The notes beneath the pieces were generated by a model. The model had not been told where the DNA came from and did not search any database. It saw only the letters and a list, made by a program, of their open reading frames with translations. The translations under genes were made by a program, and so were the position numbers. From positions 62,001-126,000 of the forward strand of contig JAQWRY010000075.1 in NCBI GenBank assembly GCA_029243485.1: a stretch of 64,000 bases of DNA, in the 5' to 3' direction. Source of the stretch: Candidatus Binatia bacterium (GTDB taxonomy: Bacteria > Desulfobacterota > Binatia > UBA12015). The first letter of the stretch is position 1; the number at the start of each line of letters is the position of its first letter. Shown one piece after another: positions 16,977 to 24,841 of this stretch.

Positions 16977-17613
16977 TATGCCCCCTGTGCGCGCAGACGC
17001 CGTCGATGAACCGGGTCACACCAACACGCATGGTTGTCGCGAGCTCTCCGAGCCTCACCATAAAATAGTTGTAAACCGCGACCGCCAGGATCGCGACGCC
17101 CAGGCCCAGAGCGGTCGCAACGAGTGCTTCCGAGATACCGGCGGCGACGACGGCAAAGCCGCCCGCGCCCGCTTGCGCCATGCTGTGGAAGGCCCGCATG
17201 ATGCCGACGACGGTCCCGAACAGGCCGATGAAGGGCGCCGCGCTCCCGATCGTGCCGAGGATCCAAATGTTGCGCCGAAGCCCCTGCGACTGGTCGAGGC
17301 GATACCCGTCGGCGATTGCAAGCAGATCTTCCACGGGAGTCGTCCGGGCATGGGAAAGCAGGTGTCGGTAGACCTCGCCGAGCGGGAGGTCTGCCCCTTC
17401 GCGGTCGAGAAGATCCTCCGCGCCCTCGGTGTCTCCACGGCGCATCAGAAATCCGACCTGCTTGGAAAGCGAGATCATCCGGGCATCGAGGCCACGTAGG
17501 GCCCACAATCGCTCGCCGGCGATTGCCAGTGCGACGACCGAGCAGGCCAGGAGCGGATAGGTCGAGTACCAGCCCTGCTGGACCAGATCGAGAAGCGTCA
17601 CGGCGTCGAACAT
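16954..17613 (-). CDS. exbB: ExbB/TolQ/MotA-family proton-channel subunit
   Basis: A 219-residue inner-membrane protein with three membrane segments: about residues 17-37 (TYPLLACSVVALAIAGERLWAL), 115-140 (WILGTIGSAAPFIGLFGTVVGIM) and 160-185 (AGISEALVATALGLGVAILAV). The APFIGLFGTVxGI and ISEALVATALGL motifs define the family that pairs with ExbD. The periplasmic/cytoplasmic loop is normal. It is the first gene of a leftward operon (exbB, exbD, then four unknown genes), and the 104-bp gap before the divergent lipoprotein gene should hold its promoter. Confidence 0.92.
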   Translation of the reverse strand: MFDAVTLLDLVQQGWYSTYPLLACSVVALAIAGERLWALRGLDARMISLSKQVGFLMRRGDTEGAEDLLDREGADLPLGEVYRHLLSHARTTPVEDLLAIADGYRLDQSQGLRRNIWILGTIGSAAPFIGLFGTVVGIMRAFHSMAQAGAGGFAVVAAGISEALVATALGLGVAILAVAVYNYFMVRLGELATTMRVGVTRFIDGVCAHRGHSGSRQVA

Positions 17614-17717
17614 TGGTCCCCCGTACCTAACGGACTCCGGGCTTTTCCGAAACCTGCGGGCACGGCCGTCCCTGCCCGATCTTGTCAGTACAGCGGGGCG
17701 CCGCTAGCCTTGAGGTC

Positions 17718-18131
17718 GTGCCGGCCCTTTCCCGATGGAGTGCCCCGGGGTCCAGGGGTTCGCGCCCTTTGCCTCGCTCCGGAGCCGCAATGGCCCTCTT
17801 GGCAATCCTGGCCTGTGCTGCGCCCCGCCCGGAGGCCCCAGCGGTCAGCGGCCAAGGACGCGTCTCGGGCGCGGTGATCATGATCCACCCGGCCTCCAGC
17901 CGAGTCGAACTCGCCGATGCTGGCCGGCGCTTCTCGGTGTTCTACGACGACGAAACGCTCATCAAAAGCGGCGCGGTCGAGCTATCCATCGCAGATATCC
18001 ACGAGGGCGACCGGATCGTCGTCTCGATCGGCGACGAGCAGGATGCGCTCGCTCGCCTGATCACGCTCGCCGGCCCCCGCAGAACACCCGCGCCCGCACA
18101 ACCAACGCCACGGAAGAAGGACCTCCCATGA
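17718..18131 (+). CDS. Small putative lipoprotein
   Basis: A short protein whose hydrophobic N-terminus ends in a lipobox, ALLAILAC, with Cys after about 30 residues if the GTG at 17718 is used. The ATG at 17790 would leave only eight residues before the cysteine, too few for an export signal. A TTG at 17682 is also in frame. After the cysteine comes a proline/alanine linker, then a small beta domain (IMIHPASSRVELADAGRRFSVFYDDETLIKSG, DIHEGDRIVVSIGDEQDAL) similar to the small OB-like domain seen in periplasmic proteins. Its stop overlaps the pepP ATG in an ATGA junction, so the two are translationally coupled. Confidence 0.65.
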   Translation: MPALSRWSAPGSRGSRPLPRSGAAMALLAILACAAPRPEAPAVSGQGRVSGAVIMIHPASSRVELADAGRRFSVFYDDETLIKSGAVELSIADIHEGDRIVVSIGDEQDALARLITLAGPRRTPAPAQPTPRKKDLP

Positions 18132-19456
18132 GCACTGCGACCGATGGACTTCCCCCGTTCGACTTCGCCGCCCGGCGCGCGCAAGTCCTCGACCAGATCG
18201 GGGACGGCATCGCCGTCTTCCGCGCGCCGCCGCTCGCAGTGCACGCGAACGACGTGGAGTACCGCTACCGCCCCAAATCGAACTTCTTCTACCTCACCGG
18301 GTTCGGCGAGGCCGATGCCGTCGCCGTCTTGGATGGTTCGGCGGAGGCGGAGAAGTTCGTCCTGTTCGTCCAACCGCGCGATCCCAATCGTGAACAGTGG
18401 ACCGGCTCGCGTGCAGGCGTCGAAGGCGCGATCGAACAGTTCGGCGCCGACGCCGCCTATCCTATGGAGCAACTGCCCCGACAACTGATCCCGCGCATAA
18501 CGCACGCGGGAGCACTGCACTACCGACTGGGCCACGACGAGGCGTTCAATCATCGGCTCCTCGAGATGGCGAAGACTGCGTGGGCGTCTCGGCCGCGCAC
18601 CGCAAACGACCAACCGACATCCCTCATCGACTCCGGGCCCCTCGTCTACGAGCTACGGCTCAAGAAGTCCGAACAAGAGATCGCGTGGCTCCAGGGTGCG
18701 ATCGACATCGCGGCGCAAGCCCACATCGCAGCACTTAAAGAGACACGCCCGGGCCAGTCCGAGTACGAGATCGAGGCGCTCGTGGAGTACACCTTCCGGC
18801 GCCGCGGCGCTTCCGGCTGGGCGTACCCCTCGATCATCGCCGGCGGCTCGAACGCGACGGTGCTCCACTACATCGACAACGAGGGGCCGCTGCGAGACGG
18901 CGAGCTCCTGCTGATCGATGCCGGCTGCGAGCTCGGATACTACTGCGCCGACATCACCCGGACATTTCCCATCGGTCGCGACTTCGCCCCCGCGCAGAGG
19001 CGCATCTACGATCTCGTGCTCGCCTCGCAGGAGGCCGCCATCGATGTAGTCCGCCCGGGAGCCACAGTAGACGAAGTGCACGAGCGTGCCGTCGAAGTCC
19101 TGGTCGAGGGGCTCCTGTCTCTCGATCTGATTCCCGGCGCCGACGTGGCGACAGCCGTAGCAGCCGACGACTACAAGAAGTTCTACATGCACCGGACCAG
19201 CCACTGGCTCGGCATGGACGTCCACGACGTCGGCGCATACAACGTCGGCGGCTCGCCTCGGCCCCTCGAGCCCGGCATGGTGCTCACGGTCGAGCCGGGG
19301 CTGTACTTCGCCCCGTCGGTGGACGGCGTGCCTGACGAATACCGAGGAATCGGCATCCGAATCGAGGACGACGTGCTCGTCACCGACGACGGCTGTTCGG
19401 TGCTCTCCGCTGCGGTACCGAAGCAGCCCGATGAGATGCTCGCGCTGCGCGGCTAA
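18128..19456 (+). CDS. pepP: Xaa-Pro aminopeptidase
   Basis: A 442-residue M24B metallopeptidase that removes the N-terminal residue before proline. The ATG at 18128 is preceded by GAAGAAGGA and gives the expected N-terminal domain (ADGLPP-type start, RAQVLDQIGDGIAVFRAPP, NFFYLTGFGEADAVAV). The C-terminal pita-bread domain carries the dimetal ligands: LLIDAGCELGYYCADITRTFPIG (two Asp), HRTSHWLGMDVHDVG (His), LTVEPGLYF (Glu) and GIRIEDDVLVT (Glu). The frame is open upstream, but that part lies within the lipoprotein gene. Its stop sits directly against the convergent pepA stop. Confidence 0.95.
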   Translation: MSTATDGLPPFDFAARRAQVLDQIGDGIAVFRAPPLAVHANDVEYRYRPKSNFFYLTGFGEADAVAVLDGSAEAEKFVLFVQPRDPNREQWTGSRAGVEGAIEQFGADAAYPMEQLPRQLIPRITHAGALHYRLGHDEAFNHRLLEMAKTAWASRPRTANDQPTSLIDSGPLVYELRLKKSEQEIAWLQGAIDIAAQAHIAALKETRPGQSEYEIEALVEYTFRRRGASGWAYPSIIAGGSNATVLHYIDNEGPLRDGELLLIDAGCELGYYCADITRTFPIGRDFAPAQRRIYDLVLASQEAAIDVVRPGATVDEVHERAVEVLVEGLLSLDLIPGADVATAVAADDYKKFYMHRTSHWLGMDVHDVGAYNVGGSPRPLEPGMVLTVEPGLYFAPSVDGVPDEYRGIGIRIEDDVLVTDDGCSVLSAAVPKQPDEMLALRG

Positions 19457-20974
19457 CTAACGCGCAGCGGCGATGCGTTCGACCATTCCGACGAGGCTCC
19501 GGACACCCCAGCCGACGGCACCACGCGGAATGTACGGCTGTGCCTTGTCCGCAAACGCCACGGCCGCGATGTCCAGATGGGCCCACGGGACGCCTCCGAC
19601 GAACTCCCGAAGGAAGAGGCCACCGAAGATCGAACCGGCGGTTCCGTCCCCGATGTTCTTCATGTCGGCGACTAGACTATCCATCGCCGGCACGTACTCG
19701 TCGACGAGGGGCAGTTCCCACATAGGCTCGCCTGCATCCCTACCGGACTCGATGAGGTGCTGGATCAAAGCGGGCTCCGTTCCCATGATACCGGCGATCG
19801 AACGACCGAGCGCGACGGTCACCGCGCCCGTCAGCGTGGCCACGTCCACCATGTAGCGTGGCCGCGTCGCAGAGCCGGCACCGCTGGCCGCCCAGGCCAG
19901 AGCGTCCGCCAGGACGAGACGTCCCTCGGCATCCGTGTTCAACACCTCGACGGTACGGCCCGAATGCGTATGCAGCACGTCGCCGGGCCGGTAGGCATTC
20001 CCGCCCGGCATGTTCTCCGCCGACGCGATGTACCCGCGGACTTCGACGGCGGGCTGAAGCCGCGCGACGGCACGCATCGCACCCAGAACGGCGGCCGCGC
20101 CCGCCATGTCCCGCTTCTGGATCTCCATGTTGCCGGGAGGCTTCAGCGAGAGGCCGCCCGAGTCGAACGTCACGCCCTTGCCGACCAGGGCGATCGGACC
20201 GCGGCGCGCGCCACGTGCTCCTTTTGGCGGCGTATAGACGAGTTCGATGAGGCGAGGCTCATTCACACTAGCCTGCCCGACCGCGAGGATCGCGCCCATC
20301 TTCATGCGGGACAGTTCGCGCTTGCCCAGCACACGCACGGCGAGACCGAACTCCTTCTTCATCTTCTGGGCAACCTGCCCGAGATGCGCCGGCGTCACCA
20401 CCGCCGCCGGCTCATTGATGAGATCTCGGGCGAAGCCCGTCGCTTCGGCGATAGCCCGCGAACGACTCAGCGCATCGGTGACGGCGCGCGTCGCCGGCAC
20501 ACCCACGATCGAGCACGAGGTGAGATCACTCGTGCCGCGCCCCGACTTGTAGTTCCGAACCGGGTGCGTCGCGAGCAGGACGCCCTCGGCGATGGCGCCG
20601 GCAGCCGTCGACTTCGCATCTGATTGCGCGACCGAGAACGCAACGCCCTTGCAGCGGGAGCGGCGCGCGAGATCGACGCCCTGCCCCGCGAGGCGACGCC
20701 AAACCTCTTTCGATGGCTCATCCTTCACGGCTCCGCCGACGCCGATCAGCGCGATCTGCTCGGCAGGTAGCTCTCCGTGCGTCTGATACACGAAAACCGC
20801 GCCACGCTTGCTGATGTCGTGACGACGCTTCTTCGCCTCCCGCAGCAGGCGTCCGTCCGTCGCACGGTCGAGCGCGGCGACGTCGGAGGCCTTTGCAAAG
20901 CCACTACGAACCGGAACCACCAGCAGGTCACAGCGAAGTCTTTCGGGGGCGCCCTTGTCTCGTCGGATGTCCAT
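19457..20974 (-). CDS. pepA: Leucyl aminopeptidase (M17)
   Basis: A 505-residue cytosolic M17 aminopeptidase. The C-terminal catalytic half carries LVGKGVTFDSGGLSLKP with the two zinc-site residues (K, D), EIQKRDMAGAA and the PepA signature NTDAEGRLVLADAL. The N-terminal half (about 1-180) is the usual macro-like domain. The ATG at 20974 has GGAAGAG upstream. The family can also act as a DNA-binding protein in other organisms, but nothing here shows that. It converges on pepP with no intergenic bases. Confidence 0.95.
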   Translation of the reverse strand: MDIRRDKGAPERLRCDLLVVPVRSGFAKASDVAALDRATDGRLLREAKKRRHDISKRGAVFVYQTHGELPAEQIALIGVGGAVKDEPSKEVWRRLAGQGVDLARRSRCKGVAFSVAQSDAKSTAAGAIAEGVLLATHPVRNYKSGRGTSDLTSCSIVGVPATRAVTDALSRSRAIAEATGFARDLINEPAAVVTPAHLGQVAQKMKKEFGLAVRVLGKRELSRMKMGAILAVGQASVNEPRLIELVYTPPKGARGARRGPIALVGKGVTFDSGGLSLKPPGNMEIQKRDMAGAAAVLGAMRAVARLQPAVEVRGYIASAENMPGGNAYRPGDVLHTHSGRTVEVLNTDAEGRLVLADALAWAASGAGSATRPRYMVDVATLTGAVTVALGRSIAGIMGTEPALIQHLIESGRDAGEPMWELPLVDEYVPAMDSLVADMKNIGDGTAGSIFGGLFLREFVGGVPWAHLDIAAVAFADKAQPYIPRGAVGWGVRSLVGMVERIAAAR

Positions 20975-21019
20975 AGAGATCTCTTCCTTCTACTAAATGG
21001 GGGCGATTCGCCGGAGCGA

Positions 21020-21298
21020 TCAGCCGGCGTGCTTCGTCAGGTAGTCCAGAATCGCCTTCTCGTCATGCGCGGCCAAGGGGGGCAAGCCCCGCTGCGCGCG
21101 AAGCAAGGCCATGCGCCCCATCTGCATTTCCCACATCGCGGGCTTCAACATGTGAGGCGGGTACGCGACGTGACACGTGCCACACTCTCGCGCATAGAGC
21201 TTCGCTTCGGGAGACTCGGCATCCGGAAGCGGCGACGAGCAGCCCGCGACGAAGGGGGCGGCGAAGAGGAGAGTGAGTGCAAGAACGAACGACACCAT
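21020..21298 (-). CDS. Monohaem c-type cytochrome lipoprotein
   Basis: A small lipoprotein with one haem. A hydrophobic leader (FVLALTLLFAAPFV) ends in lipobox VAGC, followed after about 20 residues by the haem site CGTCH and later MWEMQMGRM, whose methionines could be the axial ligand. It ends LPPLAAHDEKAILDYLTKHAG, the short cyt c tail. Start is uncertain: ATG at 21298 gives a 92-residue protein, ATG at 21355 a 111-residue one with a longer n-region; neither has a good ribosome binding site. It lies between pepA and the divergent prkA promoter region and may carry electrons for a periplasmic enzyme. Confidence 0.75.
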   Translation of the reverse strand: MVSFVLALTLLFAAPFVAGCSSPLPDAESPEAKLYARECGTCHVAYPPHMLKPAMWEMQMGRMALLRAQRGLPPLAAHDEKAILDYLTKHAG

Positions 21299-21483
21299 CG
21301 CGCCGTTCTGGTTGACGCCCGCCACCACACCCTTCTGCCCGTCTAGTTCAATCATTGCACGACTCGCGTCGAATCCGAAACCGCTTGCACTCTCTTCCGT
21401 CGACGACTCTCGCCGACGGAAACGGGCGCAATGTTTTTTCCCTTCGACAACCGAACATAGAGGTTGAAGGGGAAACGAAGTGA

Positions 21484-21507
21484 ACAAGCAACTCGCGAGT
21501 TGCTTGT
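21484..21507. promoter_or_regulatory. Perfect 24-bp palindrome, probable operator of prkA operon
   Basis: Twelve-base arms, ACAAGCAACTCG and its exact complement, meet without a spacer. The right end overlaps the -35 hexamer of the promoter at 21504-21532 by four bases, a classic placement for a repressor or activator operator bound by a dimer. There is no T-run after it, so a terminator role is unlikely. The regulator is unknown. Confidence 0.55.
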
Positions 21508-21532
21508 ACGCGTTGAACCGCGCACGTATACT
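21504..21532 (+). promoter_or_regulatory. Sigma70-like promoter of the prkA operon
   Basis: TTGTAC at 21504-21509 and TATACT at 21527-21532 are separated by 17 bases. The -10 matches five of six consensus positions; the -35 matches three. Expected transcription starts near 21539, giving a leader of about 105 bases before the prkA ATG at 21645. Confidence 0.5.
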
Positions 21533-21644
21533 TACGAAGAGGACAGATCGCACCAGCCTCGAGGATCAGACGACGCCTCGACTGCGCGGGACACCCGATC
21601 ACGAAGCCGCGCGAGCCGAAGGCCAGTCGAGAGGAGCCGGCGGT

Positions 21645-23582
21645 ATGGCTAGCGACAAGGAAACCTTCGCGCGAATGATCCAGGAAGATCGCGACGCACA
21701 CGCGAGCGACTCCTGGAGCGGTACCTTTCTCGAGTATCTCGAAAAAGTTCGAGACGACCCAACCCTCCCGAAGCTCGCGCACTCACGCCTCTACGAGACC
21801 ATCTCTCGCGAAGGCAGCGAGGACATCCATCTCACGGACGATGTCGGCGCGCAGCGACTCTACAAGGACGAGCCGCTCAAGGTCTACAACTTCTTCCGAG
21901 ACGAGTTCTTCGGAATCGAGCGGACCGTCGCGCAGATCGTGCGCTACTTCCACTCCGCCGCGCTCAAAGGCGAGGAAAGTCGACAGGTGCTCTACCTGAT
22001 GGGCCCGGTGGGGTCCGGCAAGAGCTCACTGGTCGAGAAGATCCAGCGCGGGCTCGAACAGGCCGAGCCGTTTCACGCGATCGCCGGTTCCAGCATGCAC
22101 GAAGAACCGCTGCAGTTGATCCCACGCCACCTGCGCAAAGAGTTCGAGAAGATGCTCGGCGTACACATCGAGGGCGACGTCTCCCCGGTCACGCGCCATC
22201 GTCTCGAACTTGAATTCGGCGGCAGGTACGAAGACTTCCCGGTCGAGCTCAAGCGATTCTCCAAGCAAAACCGCATCGGCATCGGCGTCGTCCCGCCCGT
22301 CGATCCCAACAACCAGGATACGTCGGTACTCATCGGCAGTGAGGACATCTCCAAACTCGATCAGTATTCCGAAGGCGACCCGCGGGTCCTCGACCTGAAC
22401 GGCGCGCTCAACGTGGGCAACCGGGGTGTCGTCGAGTTCATCGAGGTCTTCAAGAACGAGACGGAATACCTGCACGCGATGATTACCGCGACGCAGGAGA
22501 AGGTCATCCCCGCGCCGGGACGGCACGGCATGGTCCACGTCGACACGGTGATAATTGCCCACTCCAACGAGGCGGAGTGGCAGCGCTTCCGCGCCGACCA
22601 TACGAACGAGGCCATCCTCGACCGTATCGTGGTCGTGAAGGTTCCCTACAACCTTCGCCTCTCCGAGGAAGTGAAAATCTACCAGAAGATCATCCGCGAC
22701 TCGGACTTCCGGGCGCACGTGGCGCCACACACTCTCGAAGCAGCCTCGATGTTCGCCCTCCTCTCGCGCCTGGAGCCGACGGCCAAGTGCGACTTGATGA
22801 CGAAGCTGAAGCTCTACAACGGCGAAGAAGTGGTGGAGAAAGGACGCACCAAGAAGATCGACGTCCGCGAGCTTCGAGAAGAAGCCAAACGCGAGGGCAT
22901 GAGCGGCATCTCGACGCGCTTCACCATGAAGGCGCTCGACAACGCCCTGTCCGACAATATCGACGGAAACTGCATCAACCCCATCAACGTGCGTGAAGCC
23001 CTCATCACCATGGTCAAGGAAGGTGACCTCGCCGACGACGTTCGCAAGCATTATCTCGAACTCCTGCAGGACGTGCTCCACAAGGAGTACCTCGAGATCC
23101 TCGAGAAAGAGGTCACCAAAGCATTCGTCTACTCGTATCAAGAGCAGGCGGAGTCGCTCTTCAACAACTACCTCGACCACGCCGAGGCCTACGTGAACAA
23201 GACGAAGGTCAAGGATCAAAACACCAAAGAAGAGCTGCAGCCCGACGAGAGCTTCCTGAAATCGATCGAAGAACAGATCGCGATCATCGGCTCGGCGTCC
23301 GACGGGTTCCGACAAGAAGTCATTGCCTACCTCTGGGCCGGCTCCCGGCGCGGAGAGCGCATCTCCTACAAGAGCTACGAGCCGCTCAAGGAAGCGATCG
23401 AAAAGAAGCTCATGACCTCGGTCCGCGACATCTCGCGGATCATCACGAAGGCACGAACCCGCGACGAGGAGCAGACCCAGAAGTACAACGCGATGGTCTC
23501 CAACCTCCTCGATCACGGCTACTGCGAAAGCTGCGTCGACGTCGTCATGAAGTACGCAGCCAACAATCTCTGGAAGGACTGA
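21645..23582 (+). CDS. prkA: PrkA family serine protein kinase
   Basis: A 645-residue protein of the PrkA/YeaG family. The ATG at 21645 has GAGAGGAG at ideal spacing and yields the normal length; an open frame upstream is rejected. An AAA+ part occupies about residues 60-400 with Walker A MGPVGSGKSSLVEKI (about 118-130), and the PrkA C-terminal domain (about 430-640) has DPNNQD-type, NNYLDHAEAYVNKTK and YKSYEPLKEAIEKKL motifs. The family is known as stress- and sporulation-linked kinase; an ATPase/protease-like activity has also been proposed. It is the first gene of prkA-yeaH-spoVR, a set that is conserved in many Proteobacteria. Confidence 0.94.
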   Translation: MASDKETFARMIQEDRDAHASDSWSGTFLEYLEKVRDDPTLPKLAHSRLYETISREGSEDIHLTDDVGAQRLYKDEPLKVYNFFRDEFFGIERTVAQIVRYFHSAALKGEESRQVLYLMGPVGSGKSSLVEKIQRGLEQAEPFHAIAGSSMHEEPLQLIPRHLRKEFEKMLGVHIEGDVSPVTRHRLELEFGGRYEDFPVELKRFSKQNRIGIGVVPPVDPNNQDTSVLIGSEDISKLDQYSEGDPRVLDLNGALNVGNRGVVEFIEVFKNETEYLHAMITATQEKVIPAPGRHGMVHVDTVIIAHSNEAEWQRFRADHTNEAILDRIVVVKVPYNLRLSEEVKIYQKIIRDSDFRAHVAPHTLEAASMFALLSRLEPTAKCDLMTKLKLYNGEEVVEKGRTKKIDVRELREEAKREGMSGISTRFTMKALDNALSDNIDGNCINPINVREALITMVKEGDLADDVRKHYLELLQDVLHKEYLEILEKEVTKAFVYSYQEQAESLFNNYLDHAEAYVNKTKVKDQNTKEELQPDESFLKSIEEQIAIIGSASDGFRQEVIAYLWAGSRRGERISYKSYEPLKEAIEKKLMTSVRDISRIITKARTRDEEQTQKYNAMVSNLLDHGYCESCVDVVMKYAANNLWKD

Positions 23583-23602
23583 AGACGGAATAGGAGGTTC
23601 GA

Positions 23603-24838
23603 GTGGCCACCGGAGCAATTTTCCGCCCCTTCCGGCATTCCGAAGCCGAACGTAGCGATCGGAGCGCCGGCGACCGCCTGCGCCATCGCCAGAAGATCCG
23701 CGAGTCGATCCGCGACAACATCGCGGACATCATCGCCGAAGAGTCCATCATCGGCCAGCGCAAGGACCGGGTCGTCAAAGTCCCCATCCGCGGCATCAAG
23801 GAGTACCGGTTCGTCTACGGAGAGAACGAGTCCGCGGTCGCCGAGGGCGACGGCGACGTCCAGGAAGGCCAGGTCGTCGGGCAGGCCGATGGCGAGGGCC
23901 AGGGCGACGGGGACAAGGCCGGCGACAAGGCCGGCCAAGACATCTACGAGACAGACGTCACCCTCGAGGAGCTCATCGAGATCATGTTCGAAGATCTCGA
24001 ACTTCCGGACCTCGAGCGACGTGCGCTCAAGCAGATCCCCGCAGAGCGCACCACGAAACGTAAGGGCTACCGGCAGGTCGGCATTCGGGTGCGGCTCGAC
24101 AAACGGCGCACCGCTCGGCAGCGCGTGAAACGCGTGCTCGCAACCCGGGGGCGAATGGACGACCCCGACCTACCGACCAACACCGAAGGAACGGGCCGTT
24201 ACCCGTTCCACACCGATGACCTCACGTACCGGCACGTGATTCCCGACCTCCGCAACGAATCCAATGCGGTCGTCATCTGTATCATGGACACGTCCGGATC
24301 GATGGACACCATGAAGAAGTACCTCGCCCGAAGCTACTTCTTCTTGCTCTTCAACTTCATCGCCACCAAGTACCTCTCGGTCGAGCTCGTCTTCGTCGCT
24401 CATCATACGGAAGCTCGCGAAGTGACAGAAGATGAGTTCTTCCACAAAGCCGAGTCCGGCGGCACCTTCATATCCTCCGGGTATCAGAAGGCGCTCGACA
24501 TCATCGACGAGCGCTATCATCCGTCGCTCTGGAACATCTACGCGTTCCACTGCTCCGACGGCGACAACTTCGACTCCGACAATTCCGCCGCGATGCGCTG
24601 TGCCAAGCAGCTCGCGGACGTATCCAATTTGTTCGGCTACGGCGAGATCAAACCGCTCGGCTCCCGCTACTACGAGAGCTCGATGCTGAGTCTGTTCCGC
24701 CGACTCGACGCCGACAACTTCCAGACGGTGGTGATCGAGAAGAAGGAAGACATTTGGCCGGCGTTCCGCTCCTTCCTATCGAAGGATCGCGCCGGGCTCA
24801 TCACCGAGAAGGCCCCCGAAGAGGCGGCCGAGGTCTGA
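23603..24838 (+). CDS. yeaH: YeaH/YhbH (DUF444) family protein
   Basis: A 411-residue protein from a GTG at 23603 with AGGAGG a few bases upstream. The DUF444 C-terminal half is a von Willebrand A-like domain with the metal-site motif DTSGSMDTMKK at about residues 229-239. Before it lies an acidic, low-complexity stretch rich in D/G/Q (about 80-115: EGDGDVQEGQVVGQ). YeaH proteins accompany PrkA and SpoVR and are thought to act with the kinase under nutrient stress. It is spaced 20 bases after prkA and 3 bases before spoVR, so one transcript is expected. Confidence 0.93.
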   Translation: MATGAIFRPFRHSEAERSDRSAGDRLRHRQKIRESIRDNIADIIAEESIIGQRKDRVVKVPIRGIKEYRFVYGENESAVAEGDGDVQEGQVVGQADGEGQGDGDKAGDKAGQDIYETDVTLEELIEIMFEDLELPDLERRALKQIPAERTTKRKGYRQVGIRVRLDKRRTARQRVKRVLATRGRMDDPDLPTNTEGTGRYPFHTDDLTYRHVIPDLRNESNAVVICIMDTSGSMDTMKKYLARSYFFLLFNFIATKYLSVELVFVAHHTEAREVTEDEFFHKAESGGTFISSGYQKALDIIDERYHPSLWNIYAFHCSDGDNFDSDNSAAMRCAKQLADVSNLFGYGEIKPLGSRYYESSMLSLFRRLDADNFQTVVIEKKEDIWPAFRSFLSKDRAGLITEKAPEEAAEV

Positions 24839-24841
24839 ATC

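Larger units (their letters stand above)
21299..21644. other. Gene-free control region between cytochrome lipoprotein and prkA
   Basis: About 345 bases with no convincing gene. They hold the 24-bp palindrome (21484-21507), a sigma70-like promoter (21504-21532) pointing at prkA, an 8-bp inverted repeat TTCCGTCG/CGACGGAA around 21389-21420, and the ribosome binding site GAGAGGAG just before 21645. The frame of prkA is open back to 21480, but that part reads low-complexity and contains the palindrome, so I treat it as 5' leader. Confidence 0.6.

Noticed and set aside
17735-18127. N-terminal extension of pepP through the lipoprotein gene
   Set aside because: The ATG at 18128 has a strong ribosome binding site and a family-typical N-terminus; the extension is out of frame with the lipoprotein.
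22026-23618. A 530-codon frame opposite prkA
   Set aside because: Antisense to PrkA, valine/aspartate-rich as expected for a reverse frame of a GC-rich gene.
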